The notes below the pieces were generated by a model. It did not search any database. It saw only the letters and a program-made list of their open reading frames with translations, and was not told the origin of the DNA. From the NCBI GenBank assembly GCA_903918025.1, contig CAIXCS010000072.1:1-34052 (forward strand): a stretch of 34,052 nt of DNA, given 5' to 3'. Shown here piece by piece: positions 9,061-17,035 of the stretch. The position numbers and the translations under genes are program-made. The stretch comes from an uncultured Actinomycetes bacterium. GTDB lineage: Bacteria; Actinomycetota; Acidimicrobiia; Acidimicrobiales; RAAP-2. Numbering within the stretch: the first letter of the stretch is position 1; each line of letters begins with the position of its first letter.

Positions 9061-9876
9061 CTACGCGCTAAGCGCTCCATCGAGGGACAAAATTGAACCA
9101 CTGGCATAGGAAGCTTCATCAGAAGCGAGGTAGCAAATTGCTCCCGCGACCTCTGCAGGTGAGCAGAATCCCATTGGGGTCATGAGTCGATCAAGCTGCT
9201 TTGGATTTGCACCTTCGGGCAGGTTGAACTTCCATGCCAACGGAGTGTCAACGCCTCCTGGCGCCACGCCATTGACTCGAACGCCCTTCTCGACGTACTC
9301 AACGGCGAGGGCCTTCGTCAGCTGAACAACCGCTCCCTTCGATGCGCAGTAGGCAGCGGAGTAGGGCTGGCCCATCACCCCTGCGGTCGAGATGGTGTTG
9401 ACGATGACGCCTCCGCCATCAAGGAGATGCGGCAGCGAGGCCTTAGAGATGAGGAAGGTGCCGGTGAGGTTGACCCCAATGATCCGGTTCCAGCCTTCGA
9501 GACTCTGTTCGGTTGTGTGGCTGAAGCCACCAATTCCAGCGACGTTGCACACCACCGTGATTCGGCCGAACGTTGCAACGGTGTCAGCAATGACGGCATT
9601 GACTGCGGCCTCGTCAGTGATGTCGCAGGTATAGGCCTTGGCCTTCCCACCCTCGCTGGCAATTTCTTGTGCAACCGCTGCGACGCCATCAGCGTCGACG
9701 TCAATGCAGCAAACTGCAGCTCCTTCGGACCCGAGCCGTCGAGCGGTGGCCCGTCCGATTCCCGATCCTGCGCCAGTCACGACCGCAACATGTTGGTCAA
9801 AGCGTCCTGGGAAAAAAACTTCTGCTCCGGTGCCACGCTCGGCATCTGGCATTCCAAGATTCTTGCTCGGGGTCAT
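9061..9876 (-). CDS. SDR family oxidoreductase
   Basis: VAVVTGAGSGIGRATARRLGSEGAAVCCIDVD (TGxxxGxG), NVAGIGG, YCASKGAVVQLTKALAVEY (YxxxK). GAGGAGG Shine-Dalgarno before the ATG at 9876. Confidence 0.92.
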   Translation of the reverse strand: MTPSKNLGMPDAERGTGAEVFFPGRFDQHVAVVTGAGSGIGRATARRLGSEGAAVCCIDVDADGVAAVAQEIASEGGKAKAYTCDITDEAAVNAVIADTVATFGRITVVCNVAGIGGFSHTTEQSLEGWNRIIGVNLTGTFLISKASLPHLLDGGGVIVNTISTAGVMGQPYSAAYCASKGAVVQLTKALAVEYVEKGVRVNGVAPGGVDTPLAWKFNLPEGANPKQLDRLMTPMGFCSPAEVAGAICYLASDEASYASGSILSLDGALSA

Positions 9877-9933
9877 CAATCCTCCTCATCGGGTTCGGTC
9901 TGTTCTAGTCCACTTCGACCATGTCGGGCCAAG

Positions 9934-11502
9934 TTAGACGGGGCGTCGCCTTTTCTGCGCTGCTTCCTCCGCTGCGGGCTTGAGTGCATTGCGATCAACC
10001 TTCAACATTGCCGTCACAGGAATTTGGTCAACAACAACAAGGACATCGGGTCTCTTGTAGTCCGCAATCAGTGGAGAAAGTTCCTGCCGAATCTCCGCAA
10101 TGGTTGGTCGCAGTGAGGGGTCGGTAGGGACCACAAACGCCACACCAACTTCACCAAGAATTTCATCTGGAGCGCCGACGACACAGGCGTCCTTCACCGC
10201 TGAAAGTGTTCTCAATGCCTCTTCGACTTCGGCCGGATAGATGTTGTAGCCGCCTCGCTGAAAGAGCTCGTGGCGGCGACCAACGAGTTCAAGATTTCCC
10301 AGCTCGTCGAGCCGCCCGAGGTCACTTGTGCTGATCCATCCATCGTCGGACTTTGCTGCACGCGTTAACTCCTCATCCATCTCAATCGTCGATGTTTCTG
10401 GCCCACGAACTACTCGACTGACGTAACCAAGCATTGCTGCGTTCGTTCGGAGGCGCACATTGCCCACCTCCCCCCTGTCGACTGAATGCCCAAGGTCATC
10501 GCAAAGGTCGAGCTCAACACCTGCAACCGGTCGCCCAACCGTCATCGCCACGACATCGTCAGGATCTCCAGGAAGCGTCCCGCAGCCAAGCGATGATTCT
10601 GTTGAGGTGTACCGAACGATCACTGGAACCTTGAGGGCGTTTCGTAATGCTTCGACTCTGCTCGCTGGCATCTTCGCTGCACCGGTTCCTGCGACTCGGA
10701 GCCTCGACAACTCTGCGGTGTTCAACGAAGGGTGATCGAGCATCAGTGCCCACTGCGTTGGGACGCCTTGTGCAACGGTCACGCGTTCAGACGAAAGGAC
10801 CGAAATTGCGCTCGCCGCACTCCAGGGCGTCGGCGTGATGACGGTCGAAATGCCAAGTGCCATCTCACTGGCAACCCGGGTCATGTAGCCAACATGGGAG
10901 AACGGCAACGGGGAGAGTCGAATATCTCCGGCAGCGCCCAAAACATCGACTCCAGCCACAACGGCATCAAGGCACCGGTGACTGAAGAGCGCACCCTTTG
11001 GGCGAGCCGTCGTGCCACTCGTCCAGACGATTGCCACGGGCTCATCGGGTTCTGCAAGGTAGGCGGGTCGAGTTGAGGAAGTGGGAAGTGTGCCAAGAAC
11101 ACTTCGCTGAAGAACATTGCCCCCAAACTGCTGCTCGAGGTCATCTTCGACAATGGTGAGCGCTGGTGCGCAACGCTCAAGGAGTTCCGCCATCTGCGTG
11201 CTCCCGAGGCGGGGGTTCATGCCGGTGGTTACGGCCCCCAACCATTGGGCGGCCAAGTAACACCTTGCGTAGTCAATCGACGACTGCAGGACGAGGGCGA
11301 GGACATCGCCAGCTCGGAGCCCTCGGCGAGCGAAGGCTTCACTCAATTGAGGGGTCGATGCCGCCAATTGACCGAACGTAACGGTGCGACGTTCCCGAGC
11401 GTCAGTTGCTGGTTCGACGTAGGCCTCTCGGTCTGGAAACAATGAGGCAGCCGCAAGAAGATGTTCAATCGTCGTGAGGACTCTCGTTGGCTGGGCAGGC
11501 AC
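9934..11502 (-). CDS. AMP-dependent acyl-CoA synthetase/ligase (ANL superfamily)
   Basis: AIVWTSGTTARPKGALFSHRCLDAVV (P-loop-like motif), YTSTESSLGCGTLPG, DGWISTSDLGRLDELGNLELVGRRHELFQRGGYNIYPAEVEEAL. The track ORF extends to 12033 but that part is antisense to cofD; probable start is GTG at 11502. Confidence 0.88.
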   Translation of the reverse strand: MPAQPTRVLTTIEHLLAAASLFPDREAYVEPATDARERRTVTFGQLAASTPQLSEAFARRGLRAGDVLALVLQSSIDYARCYLAAQWLGAVTTGMNPRLGSTQMAELLERCAPALTIVEDDLEQQFGGNVLQRSVLGTLPTSSTRPAYLAEPDEPVAIVWTSGTTARPKGALFSHRCLDAVVAGVDVLGAAGDIRLSPLPFSHVGYMTRVASEMALGISTVITPTPWSAASAISVLSSERVTVAQGVPTQWALMLDHPSLNTAELSRLRVAGTGAAKMPASRVEALRNALKVPVIVRYTSTESSLGCGTLPGDPDDVVAMTVGRPVAGVELDLCDDLGHSVDRGEVGNVRLRTNAAMLGYVSRVVRGPETSTIEMDEELTRAAKSDDGWISTSDLGRLDELGNLELVGRRHELFQRGGYNIYPAEVEEALRTLSAVKDACVVGAPDEILGEVGVAFVVPTDPSLRPTIAEIRQELSPLIADYKRPDVLVVVDQIPVTAMLKVDRNALKPAAEEAAQKRRRPV

Positions 11503-11556
11503 GTCGTAAAGGTAACAGCGCGAGAACAGGGTGAGCCGACCACGTAGGCTGCCCCT

Positions 11557-12486
11557 GTGCTCGTGACCCTTTGTGGCGGTGTCGGTGCTGCTCGATTTCT
11601 CAGCGGGCTGGTTCAGGTCGTGCCACCAACGTCCATTACCGCCATTGTCAATACCGGTGATGACCTTGTTCTTCATGGACTCACGATTTGCCCGGACCTC
11701 GACACCATTTCCTACACGTTGGCTGGACTTAACAACGAGGAAACTGGCTGGGGTGTCGTGGGCGAAAGCTGGCGCACCATGGAGCGCCTCCGGTCCCTTG
11801 GAGGGGCGGCATGGTTTGCCCTTGGTGACCTCGATCTCGCAACGCACTTGTTTCGGTCGGAGCTCCTTCGTCAAGGAGCAACGCTCACCGAAGCAACACA
11901 GCAGTTCACGGAGGCGCTTGGGATTGAGGTCACGGTTCTTCCTGCGACCAATGATCCTGTTGCAACCAAGGTCACGCTTGCAGAGACCGGCGAGGAATTG
12001 GATTTCCAGGACTACTTCGTTGGTCGACACCACGAGCCACGGCTCCGTGACGTTCGTTTCGAGGGAGTCGATTCCTCGACACCGGGGCCTTCAGTGCTCT
12101 CGGCGATTGCGAATGCTGAACTGCTGATCATTGCGCCATCGAACCCGATCGTGTCGCTTGGCCCCATCCTCGCGATCCCTGGTCTTCGAGATGCCGTCGA
12201 GGAACGTCGCTCGACCAACGTTGCGATTTCACCAATCGTTGCAGGCGCCGCCTTGAAAGGCCCTGCAGCCGACATGCTGAGCGACCTCGGGCATGAACCA
12301 ACTGCAGTTGGCGTTGCACGGCTCTATGCGCCGCTCGCAGCAACGTTCATCTTGGATGAAGCAGATGCAGTGCATGCTCCAGAAATCGAAGCACTTGGCA
12401 TGACGTGCCGCATCACGAACACCGTCATGTCGTCTCCCGCTGCATCAAGCAATCTCGCCTCGGTCGTGCTCGGAGTGACACAGTGA
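11557..12486 (+). CDS. cofD: 2-phospho-L-lactate transferase (coenzyme F420 biosynthesis)
   Basis: MLVTLCGGVGAARFLSGL...AIVNTGDDLVLHGLTICPDLDTISYTLAG...WFALGDLDLATHLFR...APSNPIVSLGPILAIPGLRDAV. GTG start. Confidence 0.95.
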   Translation: MLVTLCGGVGAARFLSGLVQVVPPTSITAIVNTGDDLVLHGLTICPDLDTISYTLAGLNNEETGWGVVGESWRTMERLRSLGGAAWFALGDLDLATHLFRSELLRQGATLTEATQQFTEALGIEVTVLPATNDPVATKVTLAETGEELDFQDYFVGRHHEPRLRDVRFEGVDSSTPGPSVLSAIANAELLIIAPSNPIVSLGPILAIPGLRDAVEERRSTNVAISPIVAGAALKGPAADMLSDLGHEPTAVGVARLYAPLAATFILDEADAVHAPEIEALGMTCRITNTVMSSPAASSNLASVVLGVTQ

Positions 12487-13199
12487 GCGGCATCTCACTC
12501 CTTCCTATTCTCAGAATCGGTGAGGTCATCCCAGGGAACAATCTTGCTGACGTCATCTGCGATGCCCTCGGCTTGGAAGGCTCTCCAGGCCTCGTCGATC
12601 ATGACGTCGTCGTCGTGACCCAGAAAATTGTCTCGAAGGCTGAAGGGCGACTCGTGGCGATTGATCCTGATGATCAAGATGCCAAGGTGGCATTGGTTGA
12701 ATCCGAGGCCGTCAGGGTGCTCCGTCGGCGAGGAGAGCTCCGCATCACCGAAACCACACACGGATTTATTTGCGCGAATAGTGGCGTCGATCTCTCCAAT
12801 GTTGATGCAGGGACCGCCGCACTCCTTCCAATCGACCCTGATCGTTCTGCTCGACGTCTTCGGGCAGACCTCAAGCGCCGCCTTGGCGTCGAGGTTGCCG
12901 TGTTGATCTCAGATACCTTCGGACGTCCTTGGCGGCGAGGCGTTACCGACATTGCCTTGGGTTGCGCGGGAATAGCGGCGGTCATTGACCTCCGAGGGAC
13001 GCCGGATGCGACCGGTCGAATTCTCGCTGCGACGGAAGTGTGCGTCGCCGACGAACTCTGTGGTGCAGCTGAACTCGTCATGGGCAAGGATCGTGGTGTT
13101 CCCGTTGCCATTGTCCGGGGTGTGCCACGGGAGTGGTTCCGCGATGGTTCAGTCAGCGGAGAAATTGTTCGGACCTCGGGTGAGGATCTGTTCCGCTGA
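12483..13199 (+). CDS. cofE: Coenzyme F420-0:L-glutamate ligase, stand-alone domain
   Basis: GEVIPGNNLADVI...DHDVVVVTQKIVSKAEGRLVAI...ITETTHGFICANSGVDLSNVDAG...LISDTFGRPWRRGVTDIALGCAGIAAVIDLRG. GTGA overlap with the cofD stop. Confidence 0.93.
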   Translation: MSGISLLPILRIGEVIPGNNLADVICDALGLEGSPGLVDHDVVVVTQKIVSKAEGRLVAIDPDDQDAKVALVESEAVRVLRRRGELRITETTHGFICANSGVDLSNVDAGTAALLPIDPDRSARRLRADLKRRLGVEVAVLISDTFGRPWRRGVTDIALGCAGIAAVIDLRGTPDATGRILAATEVCVADELCGAAELVMGKDRGVPVAIVRGVPREWFRDGSVSGEIVRTSGEDLFR

Positions 13200-13205
13200 G
13201 GTTCC

Positions 13206-14186
13206 TCAGCCGTGATTGAGCACGCGGTAGGCGGCCCAGGCATCGCCAAGGAGTTGGTCAAGTGCGCTCTTGACCGGCACCCACCCGAGCACCTCACGAG
13301 CAAGTTCGTTACTTGCGACAAGGACGGCCGGATCTCCTGCACGGCGAGCAGCAACAACGACTGGAACCGGGAGCCCGGTGACTCGCTCAATACCTTCGAG
13401 TACTTCCTTGTTCGAGAATCCCTTTCCTGATCCGAGATTCACCACCGATTCCTTCGTTCCGCGATCGAGTGCAGCAAGAGCGGCCAGGTGCGCTGTTGCC
13501 AAGTCCTCGACGTGCACGTAGTCACGGATACAGGTTCCATCCGGAGTTGGATAGTCATCACCAAAGAGGCGCAGGGTAGGTGCATCGCCAGCCGCAGCGG
13601 CAAGCGCGAGTGGAATGAGATGAGTCTCGACGGCGTGACGTTCAATGGCCTGTGGACTTCCCCCCGCGGCGTTGAAGTACCTCAGCGCCGCGTACTGCAA
13701 CGTTCCTTGGCGCGCCATCCAGCTGAGTGCCTCTTCAATGTGGAGCTTCGTTGCCCCGTAGACACTCGTGGGAGCCGTCCGATGGGTCTCGGGAATCGGG
13801 AGGAACTGCGGTTCGCCATAGACCGCAGCCGAGGACGAAAACACAAACTTCTCAACTCCTGCAGCGATCAAGGCGTCGAGAAAGACAAGCGTCTCGCCAA
13901 CATTCGTGGCGAAGTATCGACCTGGTTGCTCCATTGACTCACCTGTCGCGATGAGGCCAGCGAAATCTATGCACGCGTCTGGTTTGAAGGAGGACAGCAA
14001 TGAAGCAACGGCTGCTCGATCACCAATTGACGCCTCAATGAGCGTTGCTCCTGCTGGAATCGCATCGGCATGCCCCGTCGACAAGTTGTCGAGAACGACT
14101 ACCTCGTCGCCACGAGCAAGTAAGTGGGCGGTTGTGGCGGCTCCGATGAATCCTGCGCCGCCAGCGACGAGAATTCTTGGTGCCAT
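13206..14186 (-). CDS. galE: UDP-glucose 4-epimerase
   Basis: RILVAGGAGFIGAATTAHLLARGDEVVVLDNLSTGH...FSSSAAVYGEPQFLPIPETHRTAPTSVYGATKLHIEE...GDDYPTPDGTCIRDYVHVEDLATAH. Confidence 0.93.
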   Translation of the reverse strand: MAPRILVAGGAGFIGAATTAHLLARGDEVVVLDNLSTGHADAIPAGATLIEASIGDRAAVASLLSSFKPDACIDFAGLIATGESMEQPGRYFATNVGETLVFLDALIAAGVEKFVFSSSAAVYGEPQFLPIPETHRTAPTSVYGATKLHIEEALSWMARQGTLQYAALRYFNAAGGSPQAIERHAVETHLIPLALAAAAGDAPTLRLFGDDYPTPDGTCIRDYVHVEDLATAHLAALAALDRGTKESVVNLGSGKGFSNKEVLEGIERVTGLPVPVVVAARRAGDPAVLVASNELAREVLGWVPVKSALDQLLGDAWAAYRVLNHG

Positions 14187-15259
14187 TAGGCAGGTACGCG
14201 AACGCCGGAAAGAAGTTCCCCGGCACCAACGTTGACCGACGAGCCAACAACGCTCACGTCATCAATTTTCGCGTTCGGGCCAATTGATGCCCCTGGACCA
14301 ATGATCGATCGGTCAATGACCGCTCCGGCAGCAATGGTCGCGCCAGCCATGACAACAGAGTTTGTGACCTTTGCACCACGTCCAACGGTCGATCCTTCAC
14401 ACAACATCGACGTCGAGACCACCGCAAGTTCTTCAACAACAGCATTCTTCGAGACGTAGGAGTCACCGGTCACTGAACCATGGATGACTGCGCCTTCTTC
14501 CAGCCACCGACCACCTTCGTGCGTTGCCCAAGAAGACGGAATTGCGTTCCGCGTTCCATCAAGGAGGTCGTAGTGCGCTCGAAGAAATGCCTCTGGAGTC
14601 CCTGCGTCAATCCAGTAGCAGTCACCCGGCATCGCATAGAGACTTCCCTGAGCAACCAAGGCAGGGAATGTCTCTCGTTCAACCGAAACCTTCCGTCCCG
14701 AAGCAATGAGCTCGAGGACTGAGGGCTCAAACACATAGGTTCCGGCATTGATGCACCGTGTTGGCGCATCCTCAAGCTTGGGCTTTTCAATGAAGTCAAG
14801 CACCCGCCCGTCAGAATCAGTTGGCACCACGCCGAATGCTGAAGGGTCATCGACCTCGTGGAGCGCCAGCGTTGCCGCAGCCCCATGTGACTTGTGAAAT
14901 GCCATGAGCGACGTGAGATTGAGATCCGTCATGACATCACCGTTCAGCACCACGAAGGTTTCATCAATGCCCGCGTACTCGGCGGCAAACTTGATTGCTC
15001 CGGCGGTATCAAGCCGCTCGGGCTCCACTGCATAGTTGAGGCCAACACCTGCAAGTGACCCTTCCGGATAGGCCTCGACAAAGGCATCCGGAAGGTAGCC
15101 AAGTGACAAGGTGACGTCAGTGACGCCGTGAGTCCGGAGATTTGCGAACACCCACTCGAGCATTGGGCGGCCGAGAATTGGCAACATTTGCTTCGGCGTG
15201 GCATACGTCAACGGTCGAAGGCGCGTCCCTTCTCCCCCGACAAGAATGACCGCCCGCAC
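14186..15259 (-). CDS. Sugar-nucleotide pyrophosphorylase (mannose-1-phosphate guanylyltransferase-like) with left-handed beta-helix C-terminus
   Basis: MRAVILVGGEGTRLRPLTYATPKQMLPILGRPMLEWVF...FVVLNGDVMTDLNL...FIEKPK...GTYVFEPSVLELI plus hexapeptide-like repeats at the C-terminus. Confidence 0.9.
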   Translation of the reverse strand: MRAVILVGGEGTRLRPLTYATPKQMLPILGRPMLEWVFANLRTHGVTDVTLSLGYLPDAFVEAYPEGSLAGVGLNYAVEPERLDTAGAIKFAAEYAGIDETFVVLNGDVMTDLNLTSLMAFHKSHGAAATLALHEVDDPSAFGVVPTDSDGRVLDFIEKPKLEDAPTRCINAGTYVFEPSVLELIASGRKVSVERETFPALVAQGSLYAMPGDCYWIDAGTPEAFLRAHYDLLDGTRNAIPSSWATHEGGRWLEEGAVIHGSVTGDSYVSKNAVVEELAVVSTSMLCEGSTVGRGAKVTNSVVMAGATIAAGAVIDRSIIGPGASIGPNAKIDDVSVVGSSVNVGAGELLSGVRVPA

Positions 15260-15261
15260 AA

Positions 15262-16002
15262 CTACTTCTTGACGGTGGTGGTTGTCGTCGGAGCCGGCAC
15301 ACTGCCACCACTCAGCACCGAGTTTGCAACTGCCTCAGAAGGCTTCGGAATTGGAGTGGTAACTGGCTGGTAGGCAACGGTAATGAAGGAGTTCTGCTTG
15401 AACAAGACGTTGGTCGGGTCGAGGTAGACCTTCGGAGACGTCGCAGCCTTGTAGTCGGCGTAATTCCTCCAGAAGCCAATGGAGACAATTGCCTTCTTGC
15501 CGGCATACGGCGTATTCGATGGGCACGTATCGCCGCTCTTGTACGAAACCGGTCCGAGAATCAACTGCGTCTTTGAGACAACGATGCTCGTTGCACCCTT
15601 GGTCGCCTCATACTCGGAAAAGAAGCGGGCCAGATTTGCGTTCTTGCCTGAATTATTGGTCGTCGTCGGGGCGATCTTGATGACGCCACCTCCGAGAGTT
15701 GTAAGCCCAGTTGCGGTCGAAGGACTTGCGGCGAGAGGAGGCTGATCGGTTCCACAGACGCTCACAAGAAGGCCAGAGAACCATGTCGTTCCAACGGCCG
15801 GTGCCGTTTTGTCCGTCGAGGTCTTCGGCTTGGCGTTGTTGTAATCAACCTTGGCCCACGCAACCGACAAAAGACCCAACACGACAATGGCCGCCAAGAG
15901 CAGCTGAAAACGCGAGGGGCCGCCTGTGCTCCCGGAACGGCGACGAACACCACCGGTCGCTGCTGCTCGACTGACCACACTGCCGGTATTGGAACGTGCC
16001 AC
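15262..16002 (-). CDS. Exported protein of unknown function, single N-terminal TM anchor
   Basis: 246-aa ORF: basic N-terminus, TM (FQLLLAAIVVLGLLSVAWA), then an extracytoplasmic domain and a PAPTTTTTVKK tail. It packs 2 bp from the preceding gene on the same strand. Confidence 0.75.
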   Translation of the reverse strand: MARSNTGSVVSRAAATGGVRRRSGSTGGPSRFQLLLAAIVVLGLLSVAWAKVDYNNAKPKTSTDKTAPAVGTTWFSGLLVSVCGTDQPPLAASPSTATGLTTLGGGVIKIAPTTTNNSGKNANLARFFSEYEATKGATSIVVSKTQLILGPVSYKSGDTCPSNTPYAGKKAIVSIGFWRNYADYKAATSPKVYLDPTNVLFKQNSFITVAYQPVTTPIPKPSEAVANSVLSGGSVPAPTTTTTVKK

Positions 16003-16030
16003 GGTTCGATACCTTACTCAACCAAGTGCT

Positions 16031-16810
16031 TCAGTCTGGACGGGGTCTTCTGAAGGACCTCAGCGTCTGATAGCGATCCCAGGTCATTGGGTGCACCATG
16101 TCCGCCACTTCGTCAATCACGACATGATTCGGTGCACCCACCATTGCCCCAAGCACTGCGCCCAGTTCGACCATGACCAAATCAAGCCCCGCCGCGTTGC
16201 CCAATGCAAAGGTCGCGTCAAGAAGTGCCCGCCACAACGCTTCGTCATAGGGGTTGACGCTGAGGCCCTTTCGAAGAATTGGCACAACGGACGCTGAACC
16301 CTCAAGCGAAAGAAGTTCTTCGACAACCGAAAGCGTCAAGGTGCTGGCGATCTCACAGGCTTTGGTCATGTGGCCCTCGGCCAGGATCCAGTCGAATCGG
16401 CGCAATCCTTCGAATGGTCGACCACGAAATTGCTGGACTCCATTGAGTCGCTCCGCAAGGTCAGAAGTGAGCGTTCGCTCCAGTCGATCAAGGTCGCACT
16501 GAACACTCGATGCCACCTTGAGCCGACGGTGACCATGAGGAAGATGGTCGCTGCCACTCGCATCAACACCGAGACTCCGTCGTGCGGCCGACGAGGTCGA
16601 ATGGATGGTTGCTGGCGCCATGAGCCGGTCGGGCCACAGCGCCGTCACCCATTGGTCGGTGGAGACGCCATCTCGATGCAGCACAAGGTGCGTGACGAGG
16701 TCGAGGGTGTACGCACGATGAAGCGGTCGAGCCGCACCAACAACACGAACGGGACCAAAAACCTGGACCTCAATTGGGGGCGGCTCACAGTTTTGAGAAG
16801 AAACAGTCAT
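16031..16810 (-). CDS. Small SARP/AfsR-type regulator (OmpR-like wHTH plus BTAD)
   Basis: IEVQVFGPVRVVGAARPLHRAYTLDLVTHLVLHRDGVSTDQWVTALWPDR...IHSTSSAARRSLG, then BTAD-like helices (ILRKGLSVNPYDEALWRALLDATFALGNAAGLDLVMVELGAVLGA). About 259 aa. Confidence 0.75.
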   Translation of the reverse strand: MTVSSQNCEPPPIEVQVFGPVRVVGAARPLHRAYTLDLVTHLVLHRDGVSTDQWVTALWPDRLMAPATIHSTSSAARRSLGVDASGSDHLPHGHRRLKVASSVQCDLDRLERTLTSDLAERLNGVQQFRGRPFEGLRRFDWILAEGHMTKACEIASTLTLSVVEELLSLEGSASVVPILRKGLSVNPYDEALWRALLDATFALGNAAGLDLVMVELGAVLGAMVGAPNHVVIDEVADMVHPMTWDRYQTLRSFRRPRPD

Positions 16811-16883
16811 GCTCTCAACGGTCGCTGCTTCCGGCCTACCGACACATGTTCAGCAACTTCAACGACCTACAGCACTGGCCGAG

Positions 16884-16956
16884 TGGGGACGGAGGGAGTC
16901 GAACCCTCACTGAAGGCGGTTTAAGCGCCCTGCCTCTGCCATTGGGCTACGTCCCC
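16884..16956 (-). tRNA. tRNA with anticodon UAA (predicted Leu by anticodon) but class-I (short variable loop) architecture
   Basis: GGGGACG-TA-GCC(CAATGGCAGA)GGC-A-GGGCG(CTTAAAC)CGCCT-TCAGT-GAGGG(TTCGACT)CCCTC-CGTCCCC-A. Full 7-bp acceptor stem, 5-bp T stem, anticodon loop C-U-[UAA]-A-C. CCA not encoded. Confidence 0.85.
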
Positions 16957-17035
16957 TGACCCCTCCATGGTGACAGATTCAGGCCCAGGCGGCAGATGCC
17001 ACGGCAATCTACGCCCAAGCCATTACGATGGAAGG

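Noticed and set aside
9427-10116. 229-aa plus-strand ORF
   Set aside because: Spans the antisense of both SDR and ligase genes and crosses their boundary; no domain signature.
11503-12033. N-terminal ~177-residue extension of the acyl-CoA synthetase ORF
   Set aside because: Antisense to the well-supported cofD gene and has no ANL homology; the ligase probably starts at GTG 11502.
12674-13390. 238-aa minus-strand ORF
   Set aside because: Antisense to cofE and the galE 3' end; Ser/Arg/Pro-rich shadow ORF.
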